This document shows, piece after piece, positions 1-11,929 of a stretch of DNA of 64,000 bases. Numbering within the stretch: position 1 is the first letter of the stretch; each line of letters starts with the position of its first letter. The stretch is from NCBI GenBank assembly GCA_030386875.1, contig CM059575.1, positions 20,732,293 through 20,796,292 on the forward strand, in the 5' to 3' direction. The position numbers and the translations under genes were made by a program. Under the pieces are notes generated by a model. That model was not told where the DNA came from. It saw only the letters and a program-made list of their open reading frames with translations, and made no database searches. The stretch comes from Morinoia aosen (taxonomy: Eukaryota; Arthropoda; Malacostraca; Amphipoda; Talitridae).

Positions 1-2745
1 CCCCTCTGCGGAACAAATCAGGTGAGGATCCGGATAGGAACCGGAGAATTTACCTCTGGAGTCTTCACTTCTCTTTCCGGCCTTGCGTAAAGCCGGGGGT
101 TCAGAGTGATCTCGCTCATTTTTCTAATACGTTATGAAACTTTGACTCGTAGAAGGAAAGTAATCTTTAATTCATTCTAAGCCGAATACCTGCCTGCTTT
201 ACATAAATTTGCTTGCTCGTTTAAATTATGATTTTAGCTTTTTCTTGACTCAAGAAATAAATACTTTAAGATTCAATCACGATTTGTGGTTGTAAAAGCG
301 CATGATCTGCAAAAATATTTACGCACTTCAACACAAGTAAATTGGATTCCGACATAAAAGTTTTATTCCCAAAACGAAAATTAGTTGTATGATTTTCCAA
401 CATTTTAACTTCTCTTGTAGGGGAACACTTTCTTTAAAAATAGGACGGGTGGCGTAAGAAAATTTTTCAACACATCTGGACAGAAGATGAAGATAAAACT
501 AGAATCAAAAGCTTAAAAACGCATCTCTTCTATCAGTTGATTGGTGAAAAATTTTAGTAAATGAGGTTTTAGAATTAATAAATAAATAAGGTTTTAGCTT
601 CATATATTTAGAACCTAAACTCATAAAATGTTAAGTGATCAACGAATGTTGCCAAAAAATGCAGAACACGAGTATTTTGCAAAAAACTGTTTTCTTAAAG
701 ATAAACTGTTCCTTCAAAAAAAGTTATTCCTATACTACGGGTTGTACTTTCTGCTTTAAGCAAACTTGTTCTTAGCCTAATAAAAAACGTTATTTATGCA
801 CAATAACAGTGCTTCCTGCATACAAACCTAGTCGTCTGCTAAAAACAAATAATTTTTCTACTAAAACATTAACACTCTCCAGAAAAACGGTGTTTATTTA
901 CACCAAAATAATAGACTTTGTCATTGCATATTCGCGACCCACTCATGAATTTCTGAGTAAAATTCCTGCGTAATTTCTTAGCTGGCCGTGCTGACGCTGC
1001 ACTCTGCTGCCGCTCTCTGGTTTGGCTGCTCAGCAGCACATCACGTCACGAGTGGGGTTTGAAACTGACTGCTTCGTCTGAAAACCTTCTAAAATCTCTT
1101 TTTAATGAACACGAAATTGTTAGAGCCATTGGAAAGTTTAAAAGTTGTAGGTTATGAAAAAACATGTCCCAATGCTGATTTTTAGATGGTGTTCTTTTCT
1201 AACTCAGTACTCAGCTACTTTTCTTAGCCACGATTTTTCTTCGACCCAAAATGTCGATGTCGACTCTTAGTAAAAACTCTTGAGGTGAAGGCTTTCCTTC
1301 AGATTTTGTAAGATTTATTCTCCTGTTGTATTCATATTTAAACTGTTATCTAGTTTCACTACCCAAAAATATGTACATCAAATAAAAATTTACCAATAAA
1401 ACGACTCACCGAAGCACCGCCACTCCTGCAATTTGGTGGCAAAAGAGAAACATTTGTAGCGCATGCTAATCTCCGTTTGGGTTGAATTAGTTCTGCATTG
1501 TGTTAGTTAAAAATTTCCCCAAAAATAAAATTTTTCGGATCACAATACAATCACGGGTGATAATTGCAAAAACTGACGCTGAGCAGCGTTCTAAAATTCA
1601 CCTTTGGCAATTTATGGATACTTCAGCGTTTAATTTGTGAATTAGTTATCTTGGCGCCTAGAGTCATATCATTGTACACATCACTGAGATAATTTGTTTG
1701 TAGGGACAAATTTTACAATATTTACTTATCAAATTGATGCCATGTTCTACTATTTGATTCCTTTTCATAATGCTAAGCTAGACTTAAATTTTCATTCATT
1801 TGTTAAATTTAAAATGCATCTGAAAAAGCACTGTCTTAGAAGCCGCCATTGCAGTAACTCTGCACCTACCAAACCTGTTCCCAATTAGCAAAACAAAACG
1901 AACATTTTCCTTGACCTTCGTTTCAATTTGGCACAAAACTGACTCTCGACCTTCGCAATTGATCAGCTTTTATATTTTTAAAATGTGCAAAAAAAACTTG
2001 ACTTGATTCTATAACTTGCAACGAATTTCTCTAACAGAAAAATCATAATAAATTCTGACCACTGAAGCGTAATTTCAATTGGACAACCACAACGCGTGGC
2101 TCTATATATTACTTCAATAAATTCTATTTAAAAAACCACTTCAATAAATTAGCTGCTGCAAATTAAATTGATGCTTATCATTCAGTTCAAATGAAAGTCA
2201 CTATTAATATTCAGTATTTAAAGTGACACACATTAAATGGATTAGTTTTAGTATCGTTAGATTTTGATTAAGTCATAAAAATTGTGTGTGGCCATCGTTG
2301 GGTGATCCCCTTTATGAAATTCCCCTCGGTGCCTAAATTAAGGTACACCTAGCGGCAATTCACTTGTCCAAATATGTAACTGATCAAAAGGAGGCATATT
2401 TTGCAGAGCAAATGACTTAAGGTGAAGTTATCTATTTTTTTCCCGAACTTTAATTGATAAGACGCCAGTGAAAATTCACAATTTTGGAGCACCCAAAAAC
2501 AGCACAAACTTATTGGCTTTCAAATTGCGTGTCCTCTGCTCTAAGTGAGCACGTGGTTACTGGGCAAACATAATTAGATAGCTTAACTTACACTGGCCTT
2601 CACTTGCAGACCGCTCTGTCTGAACACAAACTTAGTTTAATTTTCATGCATTTCATTTTAGGCCTACTAGTATATAGTCTCTTCTTGTAACGTCACTTAA
2701 TTCTTTGCAGCATGTTCTATCTATGTCTTACTATAGTCTAAAATT
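1..2745. other. No gene recognised; AT-rich intergenic DNA
   Basis: I see no supported feature in this stretch. It is AT-rich with frequent stops in all frames, the longest open frame is about 64 codons and has no recognisable motif, and I found no tandem array or paired terminal inverted repeats. A short GC-richer patch lies near 985-1050. It could be intron or intergenic DNA; the sequence does not say which. Confidence 0.6.
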
Positions 2746-2914
2746 CAGTGGTTCCCAACCTTTTCTTCGCCCCACACCCCAACAAAATTTCATTTGAACC
2801 TCACACCACCTGAAATAAAATGCCAACATAGAGTCAATATCTTATTATTTACCTGGATTTTTCTCGCACCCTCTGGAATATCGTCTCGCAAGCATCCCAG
2901 GTTGGGAACCTCTG
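2746..2914. mobile_element. hAT-type MITE (non-autonomous), 169 bp
   Basis: The stretch begins CAGTGGTTCCCAACC (2746-2760) and ends with the inverse of CAGAGGTTCCCAACC (2900-2914), so 14 of 15 terminal bases match. CAG-type ends reading GGTTCYCAACC are the known signature of many non-autonomous hAT elements in animals. The interior is 139 bp without coding potential. hAT insertions make 8-bp target duplications; the flanks here (2738-2745 and 2915-2922) match at only about half of the positions, so the insertion is old or the duplication has decayed. Family assignment rests on the ends alone. Confidence 0.8.
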
Positions 2915-5281
2915 GTTAACTCGCAAATGAACTACAATTTACTGGATTAGAACAGTCTGGAAATCCTCTGATAGCCGACCTGCGTAACAGCAGACCCACT
3001 GGTACCTTCCTTGATCTGTATGTCCATCAACAGTTACTCCTGCTCTCGGTAGTTTCCATATAATACCTAACAACGAAGTCTTTTTAAAAAGACCGATATG
3101 ATAACCAACATTAAAAAAATATTTCAATCCCCCCGTAGGCCTTCCAAATGTTTAACTTTATCAACGTCCTTATGCTGATGGCTGTTTGTGCTCGTGTACA
3201 TGAAATTTTACAGAAATTTTTTTCATGATAAACATTATCATTTTATATGTAACAATATTTCTAAAGCTCAATCCGTGCGTCGAGTGTCTGTTTGTGAGGC
3301 CTATACATGTGCATAAGTATGACGCCCCCAGATCTGAGCTATATTCTAATACACAGAAAAAAAAAGCAGGCAAAGTCTCTCTCGCTAAAGAAAGGTGACG
3401 GAACGGGCGCAGTTTGCATCAGTCTCTGGCAGATCCTTGAGGTTTCTCCGTCTTTATTGGGTAACTTTGGAGTCTTGAGTGATATAGAAGAACAATCACT
3501 GACATGAAGCTTTTATTCCTTGGGAGTTGTCGTACGTTCCGACGAATTATCGGCCCATCTTCCCAGCGCAAAATGAATGCAGAAATCTACTTTTATTTCA
3601 CATCGATGTAACCGAGGCATTTTTCGCTCAGAAACACTTAGTGGAGCAGCGTTATGTAGAAAAGCGATCTGTGCTCTCTCCCAGTTCGTGATCTTCATTC
3701 TGATATCATAGGATCAATCGATTAAACTCACATTATTTCCGAGGGAATTTTTCTTTCCCGTTCGAAGCACTTTGCTGCTCGTGATGTTGAAGGTCCGTCT
3801 GTGGATGTTAGACTGAGTTACTTGTTCGAATTCTTCAACTTATTTTAAGATACGTTTGCGCCTCAAAGAGTAATCTCGCATAAAATTCTTACGATTTCTT
3901 ACACGAATACGTTTAATAAAGCACAATTATTAAAATTATTTAAATTTCCAAAACTAGAGAAATCGCCATAAAACTTATACCATGAACTCGTCATTATCAT
4001 TAACATTATCTTTCAACAGTTACCAACCGCAAAACTTCAGACGGCAACGACAGAACCGCATGAATTTTTTTTTATTTAATTGCCATAAAACATAGAGATC
4101 ATGTATTTTTACTTCAAATAATTCCGAAACAAATCATCCATCAATTATTTTTAAGATTAAATATGATTATGTTCAGTTTTACAGACTAGATTTTCATGTC
4201 AATATTGTGATTAAAATAGTAATCAAACTTTGTTCCTTCCTCATGAGAATATATTCGAGCCCACATCTTGTATCAGATGAACACAAACCACTGGAACGCA
4301 GCTTTATGCATAGATATTATATCAAACACTTACCAGAAAAGAATTCGGTTTTTAATCCATGAGAATTTAAAAATAGTATCATGGGCAACTGTCATTGTTT
4401 TAGCTCGGTCATTGTCTATATCATCCCTACAAACTACTCATGTAACGTGGAATACTTCTCTTAAAAACTGGCGTTCAATATAAAATTTGTATCGTATGTT
4501 TACCCACTAAAAAAACTTTCTATTTCGGAAGAGCACTAAACCTCGCAGTGAAAAAAAAACGAAAGAGTAAGAAAGTTAGAACGAAGTCAACTCGTGAGCG
4601 CCGAACGCACCGCAATCTCGTGTGCGGCCCCACCTTGAAATGGCATCGTTAAAGTGTCAGTGTTGAAGATTCCCCAGAAATGTTAAGTCTGAGAGAGACA
4701 CAAGCACGAGCGCCCAAGGTTCTTCTTCTCTTTCTCCTTCCCCCAAGCAGCCCCTGAGCTTGGCACAGGCATCCGGAAGATGGCGCTGCTGCACTTGTCA
4801 ACAAACTCGGTGCGGTTGGTTGCTCCTCCCTCAATGATGCAGTGCATCTTAATTAAGCCTGGCGTTAACATATTGACTCGGTATGCCAAGCACTCTGCTG
4901 ATTTACATCAGGATTTAATGCCCCAACGAGCTATATTTGTGCTATTACGAGGTAAGGGTATGTTGTCGCTCAAAGAGAGGGCTCTTCTCGGAGCCAAATC
5001 AACTCGCGGGTTCTTTATTTTTAATTTACCGCTTGTGTTGAAGGGAACAGCTGATGGAGGCATCTGGTGTTTGGTTAAACGAAGGGTTGATGAACTTGCA
5101 GAGAATTTAAAGAACTCGGTTTTTATCTCCTGACGCGCTGTTAATCTTTAAATTGTACGGTTATGGCATACTTCTACTTAGGAGTGTATCGCATAATGTA
5201 GGGCTAATTGCAATGAATGTACGGTCCGAGAGTAGTTAAGCTAGTAGCGTTCACTGGGACTGTTCTGATTATTTCCTTTTG
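2915..5281. other. Intergenic DNA with one unrecognised 117-codon open frame
   Basis: No repeat array or transposon end was found. An open frame on the + strand at 4780-5133 (117 codons) begins in a GC-richer patch (about 4590-4860) that includes AAGATGGCGCTGCTG around its first ATG. Its product matches no family I recognise, it has no signal peptide or motif, and an overlapping minus-strand frame exists, so I do not call it a gene. Everything else is short frames. Confidence 0.45.
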
Positions 5282-5345
5282 ACTCAATTACAGATCAAAG
5301 ATCTGTAATTGAGTGATTCAAATTACAGATCAAAGATATGTAATT
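5282..5345. repeat. Two tandem hairpins, the first a perfect 15-bp stem
   Basis: Positions 5282-5296 (ACTCAATTACAGATC) are the exact inverse complement of 5300-5314, separated by AAA, giving a 15-bp stem with a 3-nt loop. A second, shorter copy follows at 5321-5345: an 11-bp stem with one mismatch and the same AAA loop. The two units are tandem copies about 36 bp apart. This may be the core of a tiny foldback element or a structured RNA fragment; neither can be decided here. Confidence 0.85.
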
Positions 5346-7575
5346 GAGTGATACCTTTGTAAATGAAAAAGTTTATTCATGCGAACGAGAAATAAATATA
5401 TTCATATTAATTGACTGATATTTCGGCTACATTTACGTCGAAAGCGTTCACGTGATGGAGGTAAGTACACGTGAACATGGTTTTTAAGTTTGCCTAAAAT
5501 AATATGGCATACTGACGCAACATATGCAAGTATGTAAATCGAAAGCAGCTGGAATTACACTATAAATGTTCGCAATATATAATCGATTCTAAACTCAGCT
5601 ACTTAGTACCTGCTCTTTATGAAAGAATGCGTAGTTTTGACTTGAAAATTTAGAAGTATTGGAATTTGTGTAGTAGTGACGGCGGATTTATTCATTTTAC
5701 TTGTTTATTTGAACAGAGTGCTCGGCAGATTCAATCTATCAAACGGCCCAGTCTACTTCGAGACCCAACTCATTTCAAGTATCAATTGATCCGAATTCCA
5801 GTCCATGCTTAAAGGCCCAAGCCATCTGAGGTATTAATTTGTCTCAGTCCTAGTCCATCTAATGATCAAATTTAACAAAAGACTCCGTTTACTAAGCTCC
5901 GCTATATGCACTTGTGCACCTCCAGTTGAATATTCCACGGAATAGAAGATGAACACATATAAAGAAGGATGCGGAATTTTGACCCTAAAATTTCTTGGCC
6001 AGGAAAATTTGGGCTTCTTCAGCGGAAGCTTGATTCTGTGCGATTCTTGGTCCTGAACAAGGAATGTACGAAAAACTAGTGTCCCAGATTTTTAATATGT
6101 GATACAACTAGTGAATGAACCTCACTATCTGTAATCTGGTACACATTGCAAAGAATGAAAATAGAAAAAACCGTTAAGAGACAACTTTAAATGCCATGGG
6201 AAACAATTATTGAACTAAACAATTGAAAACAAAGTAAGTAAAAGCAAATTCAAAATTAATGTTTGGCACCAACATGGTCAGCTCAGCGTCACACGGATGC
6301 CTGACCTTCAAATGCAGAGATTACCCAGTATGGGGTCAGAACAATGCCTTCGTTGAGAGTCGCACTCTGGTTTTCATGTGACTCATGCTGTCTAAAGCGA
6401 ATATAAGCTAACGTACAACGTACGAAGATTTTGTGCGGCGGAGAGACGATGTTTCTTAAGGTTTAGTTGATGACACAGCTTGTGTGTTGTGCTGTTTCTT
6501 TTTTTCTTGTGGCTTCACTCAACAGCTACAGAACTTTACATGTTTCGCTTTTTCTTCGTTCTTGAAAGCTGCTTGCATGCTGGCCTAGTTTAATTTTCTT
6601 TGAGTTTGTCCTTTAAACCAATTTAAAATTCTTAATCTTTCTTCGAAATTCAAGCTGAAAACATTTTTTTCACAACTTTGTAAGTATTGCTGACTAGTTT
6701 TTTTACAAGAAATGCCAAGAGCTCACAATAAATTATACTTTGTTAATTTCTTCCTTTCGATTTCGAGTAGCGAAGTGCGGCGTTTTTGGCGATCTGTAGG
6801 CTGGAGAGTACAGCACATTATGGCGTCGCCCTCTAAACACGCACTAAGCAAAGCGAGCGATTATTCTAGGCAATCGTCCTATCAAAGCCCTACAAATTTG
6901 GGGCAATATATTACAGTGTAATGAACTGTGTCAACAGACTTAGGGAGATGCACGAGGAACACCCATTATTTTAACTGGTTTTAAAATGGTGCAGATAGTG
7001 GTTTGGTTTTGTGAGCTGACGTGTGGAATGATAATAAGAAGGTGCATTCGTTATCCGAACGTAAATCAGAGTGTTGAAAACAGAATTATTTGAAATAAAT
7101 TATTTAAATAGATAGTCGATGTAAGTGAGATTTGATAGAACAAAATAAATGGTGTCGTAGAGTTGATAAGGATCTTAGCCCCTGGAGTATTTATGTGCTA
7201 AATACTTAAAAGTGTGTGCTAAAATAATTAAAAGTGTGCTGAGTGTGTGCTAAATACTTCAAAAAAACAGACCTTAAAGATAATCGCAGGTAAATAAATA
7301 GGCTACTGTTTCTATGGCCATTGGAATTAATTAAGATAGGTAAGGCTAGATTTATTTCATTCTACCCAGACCATCTAAGTTCCTGAAGGATATTTTAGAT
7401 TATTATTATTTTTGTTCATACTCTAAATGTTTTGATTTTATACCTACACCTAATTGCAAATAATAAACGATATTTAACGTAATTCAGTCGGTCCTCGATT
7501 GATGTTACGTTACCATTTGTGAACCACAACTGGGAAAAATTAGCTCAGATGTTTCAACCAGTGGGATGCCTGATT
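5346..7575. other. Intergenic DNA; weak 52-bp duplication near 5.76-5.87 kb
   Basis: No gene or transposon end was recognised. Around 5765-5868 there are two degenerate tandem copies of about 52 bp, each ending in AGTCCAT followed by a CTTAAAGG or CTAATGATC-like tail. Near 7195-7260 the phrase GTGTGCTAAAT recurs with small changes. The rest is AT-rich with short frames only. Confidence 0.5.
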
Positions 7576-7777
7576 CAAGTCATGAATAACTGGATAATGA
7601 ATAACTGGGTGTAGTCAAGTCATGAATATTCAAGTCATGAATAACTGGGTTTAGTCAAGTCATGAATAACTGGATCATGAATAACTGGGTTTAGTCAAGT
7701 CATGAATATTCAAGTCATGAATAACTGGGTTTAGTCAAGTCATGAATAACTGGATCATGAATAACTGGGATTTAGTC
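7576..7777. repeat. Tandem repeat, about 40-bp units in an 80-bp alternation
   Basis: The phrase CATGAATAACTGG recurs throughout. Two unit types alternate: one has AACTGGATCATGAATAACTGG and the other has CATGAATATTCAAGTCATG, and both end in GGGTTTAGTCAAGT. The alternation gives a higher-order period near 80 bp, repeated about two and a half times with very few differences, so the array is young. Confidence 0.93.
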
Positions 7778-8180
7778 TCATCCGTGTAAGTTTAGATCCT
7801 AATGAGGTGATGTTGTACATTGGTATCGTTACTAATGGCTGGTTCAGGGAGGGGAAGTTCAGAGGAACGTTGGAAAGTAAGGGAGAAGTTAAGAGCAAAA
7901 TGTGAAAGAAAAACATGTGCACACTAAATGAATGCACATAAATTTAAAAAAATGCATGTACAGTAGCACACACGTGAACTAGATAATCTCATGTGAACGA
8001 AATAAATCTTTGTGAAATAAATATCACATGTAAACTAGACAAGGCCATTAAGGCTCGATAAATATTTGCAAGCTAGTTAAAAACGAGTACTCTAGATGAG
8101 CACGCGTGTAAAACGCACACATCCTGGTCTCCATTGCGCTGGAATTGGATGGAGAATTTCAAAGACACGCATAATGTAAA

Positions 8181-9262
8181 ATGTTTGTGTAGCCTAGCAC
8201 TGAAGGGAAATGATGTCTGTGTAGCCAAGCAATGAAGGGAAATGATGTTTTGTGTAGCTTAACAATGAAGGGAAATGATGTTTGTGTAGCCTAGAACTGA
8301 AGGGAAATGATGTCTGCGTAGCCTAGCAATGAAGGGAAATGATGTTTGTGTAGCCTAGCAATGAAGGGAAATGATGTTTGTGTAGCCTAGCAATGAAGGG
8401 AAATGATGTTTGTGTAGCCTAGCAATGAAGGGAAATGATGTTTGTGTAACCTAGCAATGAAGGAAAATGATGTTTGTGTAGCCTAGCAATGAAGAGAAAT
8501 GATGTTTGTGTAGCCTAGCAATGAAGGGAAATGATGTTTGTGAAGCCTAACAATGAAGGGAAATGATGTTTGTATAACCCAGCAATGAAGGGAAATGAAG
8601 ATATTTGTGTAACCTAGCAATGAAGGAAAGTGAAGATGTTTGTGTAACCTAGCAATGAAGGAAAGTGAAGATGTTTTTGTAACCTAGCAATGAAGGGAAG
8701 TGAAGATGTTTTTGTAACCTAGCAATGAAGGGAAGTGAAGATGTTTGTGTAACCTAGCAATGAAGGAAAGTGAAGATGTTTTTGTAACCTAGCAATGAAG
8801 GAAAGTGAAGATGTTTTTGTAACCTAGCAATGAAGGGAAGTGAAGATGTTTTTGTAACCTAGCAATGAAGGGAAGTGAAGATGTTTGTGTCACCTAGCAA
8901 TGAAGGGAAGTGAAGATGTTTTTGTAACCTAGCAATGAAGGGAAATGAAGATGTTTGTATAGCCTAGCAATGAAGGGAAGTGAAGATGTTTGTGTAACCT
9001 ATAGCAATGAAGGGAAGTGAAGATGTTTGTGTAACCTAGCAATGAAGGGAAGTGAAGATGTTTGTGTAACCTATAGCAATGAAGGGAAGTGAAGATGTTT
9101 GTGTAACCTAGCAATGAAGGGAAATGAAGATGTTTATGTAACCTAGCAATGAAGTGAAATGAAGATGTTTGTGTAACCTAGCAATGAAGGGAAATGAAGA
9201 TGTTTGTGTAACCTAGCAATGAAGGGAAATGAAGATGTTTGTGTAACCTAGCAATGAAGGGA
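8181..9262. repeat. Minisatellite, 32-bp units changing to 35-bp units
   Basis: About 1.08 kb of direct repeats sharing the core CCTAGCAATGAAGG. From 8181 to about 8580 the period is 32 bp, with GTGTAGCCTAGC and AAATGATG at the joint. From about 8590 onward the period is 35 bp because the joint reads GTGAAGATG (3 bp added) and the core changes to GTAACCTAGC. There are about 12 short and 20 long units. Two units near 9000 and 9070 share a 2-bp insertion (CCTATAGC). Open frames inside are repeat artefacts. Confidence 0.97.
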
Positions 9263-9576
9263 GACAGCTCGAGAACGGAACATGTGTACAGAAGTGGAGT
9301 GAGTGGAGTTGAATTTTTATGAAGACAAAGAATGACGCATATTTTTCAGACCGTTTAGTGTTGAGAATATAATTTAAACTGTTATGATGCTTGTAACGAA
9401 GAAGTTTCAGCATTATCGTACATTGTGCTCTACATTTTAAGAGAATTAAATAAACCGCATCCTGGAATTTATCGCAAACTCTCTGAAAATTAACAAATGT
9501 CAATTCAAACACGTAGCATCTAACCAAAGCTGAAATGGTTTTTGACAGTTTATTAGCAGTTCAGCTGAGTTGTTCA

Positions 9577-10610
9577 GCCCCTCAGGAGAATGCAGCTATT
9601 GTATCTGCGTGAATTTGATGCAACTATTGTATCTACGCGAATTTGATGCAGCTATTGTATCTACGCGAATTTGATGCAGCTATTGAATCTACGCGAATTT
9701 GATGCAGCTATTGTATCTACGCGAATTTGATGCAGCTATTGTATCTACGCGAATTTGATGCAGCTATTGTATCTACGCGAATTTGATGCAGCTATTGTAT
9801 CTACACGAATTTGATGCAACTATTGTATCTACGCGAATTTGATGCAGCTATTGTATCTACGTGAATTTGATGCAGCTATTGTATCTACGTGAATTTGATG
9901 CAACTATTGTATCTACGCGAATTTGATGCAGCTATTGTATCTACGCGAATTTGATGCAACTATTGTATCTACGCGAATTTGATGCAGCTATTGTATCTAC
10001 GCGAATTCGATGCAACTATTGTATCTACGCGAATTTGATGCAACTATTGTATCTACGCGAATTTGATGCAGCTATTGTATCTACGTGAATTTGATGCAGC
10101 TATTGTATCTACGTGAATTTGATGCAACTATTGTATCTACGCGAATTTGATGCAGCTATTGTATCTACGCGAATTTGATGCAACTATTGTATCTACGCGA
10201 ATTCGATGCAACTATTGTATCTACGCGAATTTGATGCAGCTATTGTATCTACGCGAATTTGATGCAGCTATTGTATCTACGCGAATTCGATGCAACTATT
10301 GTATCTACGCGAATTTGATGCAGCTATTGTATCTACGCGAATTTGACCTGTCAGGAAGAAAATGTGAGGTCCTGATCTAAAGATTTGGTGGGTCTTCTTT
10401 TGGCTAAGATGAAAATGGATTTTGGTGAAGGACAGTTTTTTCATGGTTCACTATTCACTATCTTGTCGGCAGCTATGACTTCCTTCTCCAAATTATATCT
10501 TGTTTCGTAATTTTTTCATAACTTGCAGTTTCTGTACGCAGGGGGTATCATGCATAGATTCCCAGCTCCCTAAACTTCATTCTGAATGGTGCCACAGTCT
10601 TTTATCTCTT
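9577..10610 (+). repeat. Dispersed repeat, copy A, containing an expanded 28-bp array
   Basis: Outside its internal array this copy aligns with three others in the window (48916-49231, 50411-50735 and 62521-62838 minus). Shared landmarks in order are TATTGTATCTA...GAATT, a GAAAATGTGAGGTCCTGA-like segment at 10361-10380, a CTTCCTTCT-like segment near 10480, and CATAGATTC...AATGGTGCC at 10553-10594. Without the array it would be about 300 bp. No coding capacity, terminal inverted repeats or clear pol III boxes were seen, so its class is unknown; SINE-like or MITE-like origins are both possible. Confidence 0.8.
9591..10346. repeat. 28-bp minisatellite, exactly 27 copies with no indels
   Basis: The array is 756 bp, which is 27 times 28. 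Each unit starts TGCAGCTATTGTATCTACG or TGCAACTATTGTATCTACG and ends GCGAATTTGA. Every unit start that I stepped through lands in register, so there is no insertion or deletion. Variants (AG or AA in GCAGC/GCAAC, GCG or GTG, ATTTGA or ATTCGA) show units 9-14 repeated as units 17-22, a block duplication offset by 8 units (224 bp). The array sits inside copy A of a dispersed repeat whose other copies carry this motif once. Confidence 0.98.
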
Positions 10611-10778
10611 TGGAGTACCTTTGTTATGGTTAGGAAAGCTTAAAATAACTTATTTAAAAATAATCCAATCTGATTTGTTCAGCACTTGAAACTATCTTTT
10701 TGCCGTCGAGCAACGAACGTGAAAAATAATTTTGATGTAATCCACATCTGTTGCGATCACTCCGCTACCACGAATATA

Positions 10779-10920
10779 CAGGGTGTTCTAAAAAAATGTT
10801 ATTACTGACCGATGCATGTATATATGATACCGGAACCATGTATCAGAATTAGACTTTTGTACGGTTCTGGTATCATGTATACATCTATCGGTCAGCGAAT
10901 ACATTTTTGTAGAGAGCCTG
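10779..10920. mobile_element. Mariner-type MITE, 142 bp, nearly all palindrome, TA flanks
   Basis: The left arm 10779-10837 starts CAGGGTGTTCTAAAAAAATG. The right arm 10863-10920, read in reverse, starts CAGGCTCTCTACAAAAATG and continues in step; the inner 32 bp (10806-10837 against 10863-10894) match at 28 positions. The loop is 25 bp. TA dinucleotides lie directly outside both ends (10777-10778 and 10921-10922), as expected for Tc1/mariner target duplication. There is no transposase inside. The open frames crossing it are chance. Confidence 0.85.
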
Positions 10921-10922
10921 TA

Positions 10923-11929
10923 TATAGGGATAACATCAACGCTACAGTGTGTAGAAGAATGTTTGCGAACGCATCGCTCTTTCATGCTTCGAAAGGATCA
11001 GCGATAATGACTTTTGCACGTAGAAGCATCGGAGCAAACTGTTCTGTGAATCCTTCAAAACAACGCCGAATGTCCTTCCTACGAAATCGCCAACACCGGG
11101 ACGCAAGAACGTGTCATTAATAACAGTTGTCGTGCGCACACGCACAATTTCCTCACGCTACGTCGCTTGGATTCTTCACTGAATTGATGCCAGACCCCTC
11201 GTCTCCTTGGTATATTTCTTTGCTATGAACTGTGACCATTTACGTAGAATTTTATTCATTTTATGAAGATTAAGCATATAATACATTTTTATAATCATTT
11301 AATATGGACCGCAGATTCTTTTATCACATAGTTCGCACATTTAAGCATTAGATTCATCTTTGTAATCATTTGATCAGGAATGCAGATACTTTTATCACTT
11401 AGTTGCACATTTTATACTTGTCATCCATAATGTGTATGTTCTGAAACATGAAAGTAAGACGGCTTAGACGGACGGAGCGTGAAGTCTACGCGGGATATCC
11501 CTTGCTCACTTCTCGTATCATGGATACTCAGCCACCTGATGACAGACGCATTGTCTCTGTGATACATATATCTATCCTTTGTAACTTCATCACTTTTAAT
11601 TTCATTCAATTTTTAATGACTGTGCGCAAAATTCATCTTCCCGATTATTTAATCAGGATTGTAGGTAATTCTATCAGTTAATTTAAATATTTGTGTCCTG
11701 CCATTCGTAACGTATTTGTTCTCAGTTATTGTAGGAACTTCATGGCTAGTAAGCTAATCCTCAGATGAGACACGGCCGTCATTGAGTAGATTTAACACAG
11801 TGTAATGCCTACGCTTGATATTACCAGTTGATGATTTCTATCATTGAAAACTTCAATAATATTCTGTGGTTAAAAGAAGCCAAAGTTCCCCTGTTAGGTA
11901 ATACTACGATGAATCCTATATACCAGTTA
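10923..11929. other. Intergenic DNA with three decayed copies of a ~75-bp unit
   Basis: Segments at about 11290-11365, 11360-11435 and 11645-11722 share the order ATTTAATCAGGAT-like, TTTTATCACTTAGTT-like and GTCATCC/GCCATTCG-like phrases, so they are old copies of one unit. A 150-bp stretch between the second and third (about 11445-11590) is unlike them and contains the small palindrome GTATCATGGATAC. No gene was recognised. Confidence 0.45.

Noticed and set aside
2738-2922. An 8-bp target duplication for the hAT-type MITE
   Set aside because: The flanking octamers match at only about four positions, so it cannot be claimed.
4780-5133. 117-codon + frame as a gene
   Set aside because: No recognisable motif, an overlapping antisense frame of similar quality, and no splice or transcript evidence. 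Kept only as a note in the region entry.
8181-10346. CRISPR-like regular arrays
   Set aside because: The repeats are contiguous without unique spacers and the surroundings are eukaryotic transposon-rich DNA.
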